This document shows positions 1 through 8,201 of a stretch of 64,000 nucleotides of DNA, piece after piece. The DNA is from Acidobacteriaceae bacterium (GTDB lineage Bacteria > Acidobacteriota > Terriglobia > Terriglobales > Acidobacteriaceae): the NCBI GenBank assembly GCA_003134655.1, contig PLBY01000085.1, forward strand, positions 56,221 through 120,220. The letters are read 5' to 3'. The number at the start of each line of letters is the position of its first letter. The stretch's first letter is position 1. The translations under genes were made by a program, and so were the position numbers. The notes under the pieces are model-generated. The model was not told where the DNA came from, did not search any database, and saw nothing but the letters and a program-made list of their open reading frames with translations.

Positions 1-2
1 AA

Positions 3-1247
3 CTACTGGCGGCTGCCCCACTGCTGAGCCAGATTGCCGCGCGTGATGTGTACGCGCAAGCCGCCACCGCGATCGGCCGGGATCCTCGACAGAATGTGTA
101 CACCCGGCTGGGCGTGAAGACGGTGATCAATTGCCGCGGCACGTGGACGTATCTGAGCGGGTCTCTGGAATTTCCGGAGGTTCGTCAAGCGCAGGTCGAA
201 GCGGCGCAGCATTTCGTCAACATGCTGGAGCTGCAGCGCGCGGTCGGCCGGCGTTTGTCTGAACTCACAGGGGCAGAGTCCGGCATCGTCACTTCGGGCG
301 CAGCGGGTGCAATGGCCGCCGCAACCGCTGGCTGCATGGCGGGTACCGATGACAAAAACATCTGGCAGCTCCCCGACACGACCGGCCTGAAACATGAAGT
401 CATCATGGTGGGAGGGCGCAGCGCCTTCGATAGCGCGATCCGGCTGACCGGCGCCAAGCTGGTTCTTACCTATTCGCCGGAAGAGCTGGCTAACGCCATT
501 AACGAAAAAACCGCGATGATCTACACCACGGATCTGGGTGAAAAACTGGCGCGGGAATTGGCCATCGCCAAAGAGCACAAGATTCCCATGCTGCTGGATG
601 ATGCTGCCGGCATCCCGCCTGCCGACAACGCCAAGCTCTACGCCCGCATGGGCCTCGACCTCTACTGCTTCTCGGGCGGGAAAGGGCTGTGCGGACCGCA
701 GTGCAGCGGCTTGCTTCTGGGACGCAAAGATCTGATCGAGGCCGCGCTCCTCAATTGCAGTCCGCGGGAAGGCGCCGTGTGCCGCCCGATGAAAGTCGGG
801 AAAGAAGAAATCATCGGGTGTCTGACGGCGCTGGAGACGTGGCTGAAGCTGGACGAGAAGAAGCTCTACGCCGAATGGAATGGCCGCATTGATCGCATTC
901 GAAAGTTGGTCGAGACCGTGCCCGGCGTCAAGACGGAGACCTATACTCCCGACGATGGGAACCGTTATCCAACGCTGAAAATTTCCTGGGATCAACAGGC
1001 GTGGGGGTTCAATATCTCGGATTGCGTTGGGCAATTGCGCGCGAGCGATCCGGTGATCGAAGTCCTCGGGGCAGATAATCCAAGCCTGGTAAGGGCCGTT
1101 CGCGAAGGAAATCCCAATCGAAAAGAACCGAAGGGGCCCGACCACATCGAACTGGTTTCGATGACCATCCAGCCCGGCGAGGAAATGATTGTGGGGCAGA
1201 GGTTGCGCGCGATTCTCGGTGCGGCTCAGAAGAAGGCTGCGGCGTAG
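3..1247 (+). CDS. SelA-like PLP-dependent enzyme, exported, 5'-truncated
   Basis: Fold-type I PLP enzyme of the SelA / D-glucosaminate-6-phosphate ammonia-lyase group. The motif SGGKGLCGPQCSG (near nt 675-715) carries the expected PLP lysine, and LLDDAAGIPP supplies the cofactor-binding aspartate region. The frame is open to the window edge. The residues before the possible GTG at 48 read LLAAAPLLSQIAARDVYAQ, which looks like the end of a signal peptide, so the true start lies outside the window and the protein is probably exported. Real selenocysteine synthase is unlikely, because SelA is cytoplasmic and no selB or selC is nearby. A lyase or deaminase acting on an amino sugar or amino acid is more plausible. 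The RidA-type gene 43 bp downstream fits a PLP lyase that releases enamine products. The exact substrate cannot be read from sequence. Confidence 0.8.
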   Translation, partial: LLAAAPLLSQIAARDVYAQAATAIGRDPRQNVYTRLGVKTVINCRGTWTYLSGSLEFPEVRQAQVEAAQHFVNMLELQRAVGRRLSELTGAESGIVTSGAAGAMAAATAGCMAGTDDKNIWQLPDTTGLKHEVIMVGGRSAFDSAIRLTGAKLVLTYSPEELANAINEKTAMIYTTDLGEKLARELAIAKEHKIPMLLDDAAGIPPADNAKLYARMGLDLYCFSGGKGLCGPQCSGLLLGRKDLIEAALLNCSPREGAVCRPMKVGKEEIIGCLTALETWLKLDEKKLYAEWNGRIDRIRKLVETVPGVKTETYTPDDGNRYPTLKISWDQQAWGFNISDCVGQLRASDPVIEVLGADNPSLVRAVREGNPNRKEPKGPDHIELVSMTIQPGEEMIVGQRLRAILGAAQKKAAA

Positions 1248-1290
1248 ACAGGCGGGAGTTGTGTTGAGAACATTCGAACCGAAAATTTCC

Positions 1291-2517
1291 ATGCGAGTCT
1301 TGCTGGCTGGTTTTCTGCTTTCCTCTGCGCTGGTAGCGCAGGAGCAGGAGCACGCCGTTGCTCCCGTGCAGACGCCAGCTCACGCGAGTCGCTTTTACTC
1401 GCCCGCTGTAGACGCGGGAGATTACGTCTACGTTTCCGGCCAAGGCTCTCGCCGGCCGGATGGTAGTTCGCCCTCGACTTTTGATGCTCAGGTGCGGCAG
1501 GCGCTGGACAACGTGAAGGCGACCGTCGAATCCGCGGGATTGACCATGGAGCACGTGGTGTACACGCAGGTTTACCTGCAGAACATGAGCCAGTACGGGG
1601 AAATGAACAAGATCTTCGCCGAATACTTTGCGAAGGCTCCGCCGGCACGCGCCGTGCTGGGCATAGCACGGGTGCCGGAGTCGCCCATTCAGATCAATGC
1701 CGTCGCCGTGCGCAGTTTGACGGACAAGCGGGCTGTCTATCCACCGAACTTCAAATCAGAGGATCCGGCTGCGCCGGGAATTCTCACACACGACCGGCTT
1801 TTTATCTCGGGCATGGCAGGCAGCGATTCCGGCAAGGTTCCGGATGATCCCGCAGCGCAGGTCGATCTGGCGCTCGATCGCCTGCAGGCGGTGTTGAAGG
1901 CAGCTGGCCTTGACCTCGGCAACATGGTTTTCGTCAATCCCTACCTGACCGCCGAAATTCCCGGGCGGGTTATGAATGAGCGTTACGCGCGGCGGTTTGA
2001 GTTCGGCAATACTCCGGCGCGGGCCACCATCGAGGTAGCGAGTCTCCCCGGCGGCGCCCACATCGAATACACGGGCGTGGCCGTGCGCGATCTAAAACTG
2101 CGGAAGGCCGTACGTCCGAAGAACATGCCGCCCAGTCCCACGGCAAGTCCCTGCGTTTTTGCCGGCGACACTCTGTACTGTTCGGCAAAGGATGGATTCA
2201 TTCCGGGCCCTCACGGCGGCGTTTACGCAACCAGCACGCCACATCAACTCCGGCAGACCATGCGCAATCAACTCGATAATCTCGAAGAAGCTGAGATGAG
2301 TTTCAACCAGGTGGTTTCCACCACCGTCTACCTGGACGATCTTTCGGACCTGCAGTTGTTTGACGAAGTGTACGCGCAGTATTTCGGACCAACGCCACCG
2401 GCGCGAACCACAGTGCAGCAGCTTGCTCCCACGCAACGCAAGCCTGACAAAGATGATCACTTCCCTGGGCTGGAGCAGGTCTCGCTCATCGCCGTCCGCA
2501 AGCCCGCGAGCCACTGA
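1291..2517 (+). CDS. Exported protein with three tandem RidA (YjgF) domains
   Basis: The 408-residue protein starts at ATG 1291 with a signal peptide (MRVLLAGFLLSSALVAQ). Longer in-frame starts would bury this signal and overlap the upstream gene. Three RidA-like domains follow at about residues 30-150, 155-280 and 285-405. Each ends with the family pattern PPAR/TPAR...V and IxxNAVAVR-like strands. RidA proteins hydrolyse reactive enamine/imine intermediates made by PLP enzymes and normally form trimers of single-domain chains. Here one chain carries all three units, so it could fold as a covalent pseudo-trimer (inference). The first domain keeps an arginine in PPARAVLG, the position that binds the substrate carboxylate in family members. 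It is probably co-transcribed with the SelA-like gene upstream. Confidence 0.82.
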   Translation: MRVLLAGFLLSSALVAQEQEHAVAPVQTPAHASRFYSPAVDAGDYVYVSGQGSRRPDGSSPSTFDAQVRQALDNVKATVESAGLTMEHVVYTQVYLQNMSQYGEMNKIFAEYFAKAPPARAVLGIARVPESPIQINAVAVRSLTDKRAVYPPNFKSEDPAAPGILTHDRLFISGMAGSDSGKVPDDPAAQVDLALDRLQAVLKAAGLDLGNMVFVNPYLTAEIPGRVMNERYARRFEFGNTPARATIEVASLPGGAHIEYTGVAVRDLKLRKAVRPKNMPPSPTASPCVFAGDTLYCSAKDGFIPGPHGGVYATSTPHQLRQTMRNQLDNLEEAEMSFNQVVSTTVYLDDLSDLQLFDEVYAQYFGPTPPARTTVQQLAPTQRKPDKDDHFPGLEQVSLIAVRKPASH

Positions 2518-2599
2518 TCCACCGCTACTGATCCAACATGGGGCGCGACGCAGAAGCTTAAAAGAGAGCTAAGGGTCTTGGCCTTGTCGAGCTACCGGA

Positions 2600-2929
2600 C
2601 TACTTCTTGAACGTCCGGATATGGGCCACCAGTCCCTTAATATCTTCCGGCTTCAGAGATGCTCCATACTTCGGCATTTTGCCCTTGCCGTTCGTGATGA
2701 TGTCTGTGAGTTCCGTGTCCGACATTCCCTGCACGAGGGCGGTTGAAAGATCGTGTGCGCCCATTTTTGTCCCCATCGCCGAACCGGTTCCGTCGGCCCC
2801 GTGGCATGTGGCACATTTTGCTTTGTAGAGCGTTTCCGACGCATTCTGCGCTTGAGCCGACAAAGCGAGAAGAAACACGACCGCGATTGCTGTCATTGTG
2901 ACGAACACTTTCAGTCCGATTGTTTTCAT
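2600..2929 (-). CDS. Small periplasmic monohaem cytochrome c
   Basis: About 109 residues. There is a signal peptide (MKTIGLKVFVTMTAIAVVFL... ending near AQAQ), one haem site CATCHGADG, and a distal axial methionine in KMPKYG. This is the layout of a class I cytochrome c6/c553-like electron carrier. ATG 2929 is preferred over GTG 2935 because an AAGGA sequence lies 8 bases upstream of it. It lies downstream of the decahaem cytochrome and MtrB-like barrel on the same strand (gap about 124 bp), so it may be the periplasmic shuttle to that conduit. Confidence 0.85.
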   Translation of the reverse strand: MKTIGLKVFVTMTAIAVVFLLALSAQAQNASETLYKAKCATCHGADGTGSAMGTKMGAHDLSTALVQGMSDTELTDIITNGKGKMPKYGASLKPEDIKGLVAHIRTFKK

Positions 2930-3053
2930 ATTCACAGTCCTTTCGATTTGCTGGTTAGACTTGCGTTCTCAATTTGCTAGATCCAACAACTCGGAATGGC
3001 CTTTTATGTAGCAGTCGCAGTGGCAGCCCCACGCCTCGATGAACGATAGAACA

Positions 3054-5468
3054 TCAGAACGAGTAACGTAGCGACTCGGTTAGCGAGTTGGAGTGAAAAT
3101 AGCGTGGCGCTGTTGGACCGACGAACGAACCTTCAGCGTACTGGTAATAATTCCAGCCCATGTTGAAAGCCCACCTGCGTGCAATATCCACGCTCAGGTT
3201 GGCCACCGGTTGCTGGTACTTGTACTGCAACGAGCCGAGGGGCTGCAGAATGTTGAACTGCGGTACGTTGCCCTCAACACTGGTGATGCTATAGCCAACG
3301 TTGGCCATCACCCGCTTCGCCGGCTTGAACCTGACAGTGGCCATTCCGAAATTGGTGTGGTTGGTGTAGTACGAGTTCGCCATCAAGTTGTTGGACGTAT
3401 CGTTCCCAGCACAGTCATTGTTATTGGCATTGGCCACGAAAGGAAGGATCACGCCGGTTGGCGGCGTGTCGTTGAAGCAGATCAGGGCATTCTGGATTAC
3501 GCTGTTGAAGTTGTATGCCAGATCCATTCCGAAGCGTTCGCGCGGCGCGAGCGACGCGGTCAGCCCGTAGTTCTGGTTGTGGCCCACAAACTGGGTCTGT
3601 GCGTCTCCGTTGGATAGGTTCAGGATGTTGATGGATCCGCCCAGGGTCGCCCACGAGCGCGCTGTGTAGGTCGTCTGGAAGCGGTAGCGCTCTACTTTGC
3701 GCGGGGAGAGTCGGACGAACACACTGTTGAAGTTCGTGAGCTCCAGATCGAAATTCAATCGCAAGGTATGGATGGGCCGTGCCCAGAGCCCGAGGAGCGC
3801 CGTTTGTTCCAAGCCCACGAAATGGTCCACGTCTCCGGGTACATAGTCAATGAAGTGGTTAAAGTCCCGGTCACCATAGCGGTAACCGATGCGGACGCCG
3901 GTTTTTTTCGAAACGTCCCAGGCGAGTTCGGTCTGATTTCTCGTCCAAGTCTGATTGAAAGATGACTGGGCTATGGTGGGCGTCCCTCCTGGAAGTGTTG
4001 GCGTAGTGAGCGGCGTACTCAGCAACGTGCACGGTGGCACTGCACAGCTATAGTCGAGTTCGTTGAAATTGCCATTCTGCGGAATGCGGTAGGCCCAAAA
4101 ATAGAATTTCTCGATCAGGCGCAGGTGCTGGGTCAGGTGCAGAGTCGCCTCGAGATCGACCACGTCAGAAATGCGGTTTGCGGCGCCTATCCCAGCGCCG
4201 GTGAAGGCGAGGGTGTTGGTGCGAGTGAGCAGGCCGCCGAAAGACTCGTCCAACGGTGTGCTGGAAGTCGCGGAACTATAGGAAAAGGAACCGAGCACCT
4301 CTAACTTCTTGAAATAATTGCTGCGCAGGCTGATCCGCTCCGTGGGTATGGAAGTACGAATCCGCTGATTCCGCAAGTAGCTGGAGTATGCGCTGCATGT
4401 CACATTGGTCAGAGTCCCGCTGACAATCAAGCTGCTTTGGCCGGTCGGCACGGCGCAGGGTACCTTGTTCACAGTGTCCATGGACAAACCCAATGAAACT
4501 GAACTTGCAGGCGTCGTCGGCAGGAGCGCCTGGTCGATCGGATTCAGTTGGTAGTCAGTATCTCCCTTGTAGTAATCGAGGAATTGGTCGTAGCTGAGAA
4601 CGGTGCGCGGCGCGATCCTGAAGTCCACACCCATTCGGTACGAATTCATGGTCGTGTTCCAGTTCTGCAGCAGCGAACCTTCCGTACCCTCGTGAACGCT
4701 GCTATACGAAGGCCCGGTCATGTTGTTATGCGAATATCCCAAACGGAAGCTCACAACGGACTGCGGAAGCAACGTGAGATCGACGTCGCTCATGCGTCGC
4801 GTCGTATCGAACAGGTGAGGCGATCTCAGGATTGGAATTGACGGAGTAGAGGTTGAGGGATTTAGCGGATTCGCCAGTAAGTCGTAGTCAAAGAAGCTCT
4901 GATCGCGACGGAAACTGCCTTGCAGGTTGTACCACTTGTCTTTGTCTGCACGAAGGCGCATGTAGTTGTTGGGATCGCCTCCCCACCCCACGCTGTTGAG
5001 GTAGAGATTGTCGAACAGCAGGCCCTGGTGATCGACCGACTGCATCGTGAGCGTCTGGTCAAGTATTCGCGGGCCGGTCCGCAGATTCACCAAGGTGTCG
5101 TACATATCTTCGCTGCCGGTCACGTCGTTCGAGCGGTAGCCAAGCTCGACTGAGGAGTGAATCTGATACCCGCCGCGGGTCATGCCATCGGGCTCGGCGG
5201 GCGGTGCCGGAGTTGGACTGGTAGTCGGGGCCTGGGTCGGACTCGTAGCGGGAGTTTGGGCGGAGAGTTTGCCTGGTGAAGGCACGATCATTGCGCACAA
5301 AAGCATCGCTCGCGCTATCGCTCTTCGAGGCTTACGTTGGCCACAGGCAGCTGGCGAACTGCGCTCCGCTCGCGCCCTGCGGCTTCGCTCCGGACAGGCT
5401 CGCGCGGGCGCAGATCTCTCCAGTAGCAAAGGCTCCAAATTGAGGGCGAGTTTTGTGGGCGGCTCCAT
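3054..5468 (-). CDS. MtrB/PioB-family outer-membrane beta-barrel (porin of a porin-cytochrome conduit)
   Basis: The 804-residue protein has long amphipathic strands and ends in LRYSF, the terminal aromatic signal of outer-membrane barrels. Features such as GYRSNDVTGSEDMYDTLVN and GGDPNNYMRLRADKDKWYNL match MtrB/PioB proteins, which sheath a multihaem cytochrome across the outer membrane. ATG 5468 has an AGGGAG sequence five to six bases upstream and lies 9 bp after the decahaem gene, so the two are translationally close. The leader is odd: residues 20-40 (CPERSRR-type sequence) come from a palindromic repeat, and the export signal appears only around residues 45-72. An internal ATG at 5306 is the alternative start but has no good ribosome site. 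The role is inferred from family and neighbour. Confidence 0.85.
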   Translation of the reverse strand: MEPPTKLALNLEPLLLERSAPARACPERSRRARAERSSPAACGQRKPRRAIARAMLLCAMIVPSPGKLSAQTPATSPTQAPTTSPTPAPPAEPDGMTRGGYQIHSSVELGYRSNDVTGSEDMYDTLVNLRTGPRILDQTLTMQSVDHQGLLFDNLYLNSVGWGGDPNNYMRLRADKDKWYNLQGSFRRDQSFFDYDLLANPLNPSTSTPSIPILRSPHLFDTTRRMSDVDLTLLPQSVVSFRLGYSHNNMTGPSYSSVHEGTEGSLLQNWNTTMNSYRMGVDFRIAPRTVLSYDQFLDYYKGDTDYQLNPIDQALLPTTPASSVSLGLSMDTVNKVPCAVPTGQSSLIVSGTLTNVTCSAYSSYLRNQRIRTSIPTERISLRSNYFKKLEVLGSFSYSSATSSTPLDESFGGLLTRTNTLAFTGAGIGAANRISDVVDLEATLHLTQHLRLIEKFYFWAYRIPQNGNFNELDYSCAVPPCTLLSTPLTTPTLPGGTPTIAQSSFNQTWTRNQTELAWDVSKKTGVRIGYRYGDRDFNHFIDYVPGDVDHFVGLEQTALLGLWARPIHTLRLNFDLELTNFNSVFVRLSPRKVERYRFQTTYTARSWATLGGSINILNLSNGDAQTQFVGHNQNYGLTASLAPRERFGMDLAYNFNSVIQNALICFNDTPPTGVILPFVANANNNDCAGNDTSNNLMANSYYTNHTNFGMATVRFKPAKRVMANVGYSITSVEGNVPQFNILQPLGSLQYKYQQPVANLSVDIARRWAFNMGWNYYQYAEGSFVGPTAPRYFHSNSLTESLRYSF
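5369..5413. repeat. REP-like palindrome (CPERSRR type) inside mtrB-like leader
   Basis: The stretch is rich in CGCTCCG/CGGACAGG and GCGCGGGCG/CGCGCCC blocks and translates on the minus strand to ACPERSRRARAERS. That peptide is a typical by-product of dispersed palindromes in environmental bacterial genomes. It lies between the ribosome-binding site and the apparent signal peptide of the barrel gene. Confidence 0.6.
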
Positions 5469-5477
5469 TGGTGCTCC

Positions 5478-6485
5478 CTACTTGAAAAACACAGTGCTGA
5501 AATTGGAGCCATGAATCTGCGTGTGACACATGGTGCAAGCCTGATACTTCGCCGACTGATTGTGCGCGGGACCGCTTGGGCCCCCGGCCGTCAACTGTGT
5601 CGAGAAAGTGTGACACTGCAGACAGAGCATGTTCACCGGCATTACATTGAGCAGCCGGGGATTGGTCGAACCGTGGGGTGAGTGGCAACTGGTGCAGCCC
5701 TCAGTCTTTACCGGCACATGTTCGTAGACGAAAGGACCTTGCTTGTCGACGTGGCACTTGTAGCAAATCGCGTCGCCGCTCGGCATGGTCCGCAACTGCC
5801 GCACCGTTCCCGTGCCGTGCGGGTTGTGGCAGTCGTTGCACTGCACCAAGCCCTCGTTGACGCGGTGGTGGTATGGTTTCGTGAAATCTGCTTTGGCGGA
5901 TGTGTGGCATCCGTAACACAACTGGGGTTGGTCCTGGACTAGCAGGAACTCTTCTCCCTTAGCATGATGAGGAGAGTGGCAATCGAGACATCCAACGTCG
6001 CTACTGGAGTGGGCGGATTCGGTGAAGCGCGATTGTTCGTGGGCTTCGCCGTGGCAACTGAGACAGCGGGCGCTCGTCTCCTGCCGTGACTTCCCCTCGA
6101 ACACCCATATCTTGGTTTTGTCGCCGCCGCCCGCCACATGGTCGGCTCCAGGACCATGACAACCCTCGCAACCTTGCTTTGAAGGGCCGCCCTTCTTGTT
6201 CAGAGTGGTTTTCCAGTGTGGCGTCTTCTCCCAGGCGTTATAGATTTCCTCGTGACAGGTCTTACACGTCTCGGCTCCCACATACTTGGACACATCGGAG
6301 GATGGCGTGCCGGTCACCGGTGCGGTGCCAGATTGAACCGTCTTACCCGCGGCTGGCGGACTAGTCTGGCCGGGGGCTACGGCGACGACGAAAAGAGGGA
6401 AGATCAACAGAAGAGCTGAGATGGAGGCGCCCAACTCGCCGCGCCATACACGTTTGCCTGGACGATGATGATTCGAGGCGATCAT
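5478..6485 (-). CDS. DmsE/MtrA-type decahaem c-type cytochrome
   Basis: Ten CXXCH haem sites are visible in order: CKTCH, CEGCH, CLSCH, CLDCH, CYGCH, CNDCH, CYKCH, CTSCH, CLQCH and CTMCH. Chosen start ATG 6485 gives about 335 residues with a membrane/export segment (ISALLLIFPLFVVAVAPGQ). An in-frame TTG at 6554 would add 23 unlikely residues. Size and haem count match MtrA/PioA/DmsE proteins, which sit inside an MtrB barrel and pass electrons between periplasm and cell surface. The MtrB-like gene follows directly. No surface decahaem (MtrC/OmcA type) or terminal reductase is present in the window, so the direction of electron flow and the partner are open. Confidence 0.9.
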   Translation of the reverse strand: MIASNHHRPGKRVWRGELGASISALLLIFPLFVVAVAPGQTSPPAAGKTVQSGTAPVTGTPSSDVSKYVGAETCKTCHEEIYNAWEKTPHWKTTLNKKGGPSKQGCEGCHGPGADHVAGGGDKTKIWVFEGKSRQETSARCLSCHGEAHEQSRFTESAHSSSDVGCLDCHSPHHAKGEEFLLVQDQPQLCYGCHTSAKADFTKPYHHRVNEGLVQCNDCHNPHGTGTVRQLRTMPSGDAICYKCHVDKQGPFVYEHVPVKTEGCTSCHSPHGSTNPRLLNVMPVNMLCLQCHTFSTQLTAGGPSGPAHNQSAKYQACTMCHTQIHGSNFSTVFFK

Positions 6486-6762
6486 TGAGTTCGAAGAGTG
6501 CAAGATATACAACAATTCACCATGCTGCCGCTGCTCAATATTGCACACCTCCAAGGATTAAGTAGCTCGCGCGGAAACCCAACACCGATTCCGCCCGAGT
6601 CACGGGCAATCCGGAACTCAATGTCTCCTGATCAGCACCGAGAAGCGCCCTTGTCGTCAACACGAAAAGGGTCGTCTAAAGAGCAGAAATCCGTCGCGCG
6701 GAATCGGAGCACACCGAAAAGTTATGGTCCAATAAGGCGGCAACGCCTCACCCTCTGGCTTT

Positions 6763-7392
6763 CTAATGAGCCGGAGCCGGTTGTGGAGTCCCCTGCGGTG
6801 CCTGCGTGCTGGGCGCGAAATTCACTTTTGGCACCTGGCGCGCTCCTTCGGATGCTGTGAAGTAGGCTTCGTTCGGCTTGAAGCCGGCCCATCCCGCAAA
6901 AATGCTATTCGGAAACTGCTGCACGTAGGTGTTGTAGTCCTGCAAGGTGTCGTTATAGCGCTTGCGTTCGACGGCGATGCGGTTCTCGGTGCCGGCGAGT
7001 TCGTCTTGCAGGCGCAAAAAGTTTTCGTTCGACTTCAATTGCGGATAGTTTTCTACGACCAGCAGCAGGCGTCCGATCGCTCCATCCAGTTGTCCGTTGG
7101 CGGCGATCTTTTGTTGCGGAGTTCCCGCCGAGAGCAGGGCTGAGCGCGCCTTGGCGATGTCGCCAAATACGGTCACCTCCTGCTGCGCGTATCCTTTGAC
7201 CGTCTCGACCAGATTCGGGATCAGGTCGGCGCGCCGTTGCAGCACGATATCCACCTGCGACCAGGCGGATTTCACGGCTTCATTCTTGGTCACGAGCGTG
7301 TTCTTTACGCCGACATATTGCCCGAAGAAAATCAGGCTGAACACCGCCAGGATCACGATCAGCACGATGACTACAATTAGCCCCTTCCCCAT
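6763..7392 (-). CDS. lemA: LemA family protein
   Basis: The 209-residue protein has an N-terminal membrane helix (residues 4-26, IVVIVLIVILAVFSLIFF) and the LemA helical core. Signature segments are VKSAWSQVDIVLQRRADLIPN, ENYPQLKSNENFLRLQDEL and ENRIAVERKRYNDTLQDYN. LemA proteins are anchored with helical bundles outside the cytoplasm; their biochemical role is unclear. This is the last gene of a three-gene minus-strand operon (TPM protein, nucleotidyltransferase, lemA; gaps about 14 and 30 bp). LemA with TPM is a frequent pairing. Confidence 0.93.
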   Translation of the reverse strand: MGKGLIVVIVLIVILAVFSLIFFGQYVGVKNTLVTKNEAVKSAWSQVDIVLQRRADLIPNLVETVKGYAQQEVTVFGDIAKARSALLSAGTPQQKIAANGQLDGAIGRLLLVVENYPQLKSNENFLRLQDELAGTENRIAVERKRYNDTLQDYNTYVQQFPNSIFAGWAGFKPNEAYFTASEGARQVPKVNFAPSTQAPQGTPQPAPAH

Positions 7393-7422
7393 AACTCCTC
7401 CTCAAAATATGTTGTGATGTCT

Positions 7423-8187
7423 TTACGTCCGGCCCGATGCATCTGAGTCTAACGCTTCATCCACCGCAGCAGTGACCTTCTCAACCGCGGTGACGTAGCG
7501 GGCCGCCAAATCGTCGATGTTCATTTTCTTGGGATCCGCTTTGTGCTCCCGAACATCCAGCGCCTGGTGAACGGCGGACAGATCGAAACCCACCCGCTTC
7601 GACAGCGTGTCCACGGCGGCTCTCCTGCTTGACTGCGAGGCATCGCCAAGTGCGATCAGGGCGTGGCGAAACAGCGTGCCGAACGATGGCACCGAGTGCA
7701 GCACAAGATCCCACAGGCGCGAATCGCTACCCGCCGCCAAAAGTAGCTGCTGGCGCAGCAGGATCAGTTTTTCCCGCAGCTCGTACTCGACCTGCACGCG
7801 GTGCACGTGCATGGAAATTCGCAGACCCTGCACCACATTCTCACCAAAAAGGACGCGGTGATGTTGCTGCATGTCCAGGAATTCGATGGTGAAAACATCG
7901 GTGGAGCGCTCGAGTTCCTGCCGGCTCATGCAAAGCGGCGGGGGCTGCTTCTGGCGGTCCCACCATTTCGCGACCGGTGCCAATGCTTGCAGAGCCGCAT
8001 ACGAGCTGTCGCGCAGGACACACATCAGGTTCAGGTTCGACAGTCCGGGATGAAAATCGCCGGAGACCGCCGAGCCGAACAGAATGATGCTCTCGACGTT
8101 TGGCCCGGCCGCTTCGCGGACCCGCTTCACAAACTCGTCGATCTTCTCTTTCGTATCTTTCGCCGTCTTGTCTTCAACAGAAACCAT
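7423..8187 (-). CDS. Nucleotidyltransferase-fold protein
   Basis: The 254-residue protein has an N-terminal pol-beta-type nucleotidyltransferase segment, ESIILFGSAVSGDFHPGLSN, matching the GS-x(3)-G start of MNT/KNT-like domains. The following carboxylate pair is not clear: the usual DxD is replaced by NLNLM, so catalysis is uncertain. The rest is helical, as in the substrate-binding part of aminoglycoside adenylyltransferase-like proteins. It sits between the TPM gene and lemA with short gaps. Its function is unknown; it may modify or sense something linked to the envelope proteins on either side. Confidence 0.75.
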   Translation of the reverse strand: MVSVEDKTAKDTKEKIDEFVKRVREAAGPNVESIILFGSAVSGDFHPGLSNLNLMCVLRDSSYAALQALAPVAKWWDRQKQPPPLCMSRQELERSTDVFTIEFLDMQQHHRVLFGENVVQGLRISMHVHRVQVEYELREKLILLRQQLLLAAGSDSRLWDLVLHSVPSFGTLFRHALIALGDASQSSRRAAVDTLSKRVGFDLSAVHQALDVREHKADPKKMNIDDLAARYVTAVEKVTAAVDEALDSDASGRT

Positions 8188-8201
8188 TGCGCCCTCGCTT
8201 G

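Noticed and set aside
3..1247. Genuine selenocysteine synthase (selA)
   Set aside because: Signal-peptide-like leader, RidA neighbour and absence of selB/selC argue for a SelA-like lyase instead.
3..1292. Long minus-strand frame (about 429 codons) opposite the SelA-like gene
   Set aside because: The plus strand has clear PLP-enzyme motifs; the minus frame has no family features and reflects GC-rich codon use.
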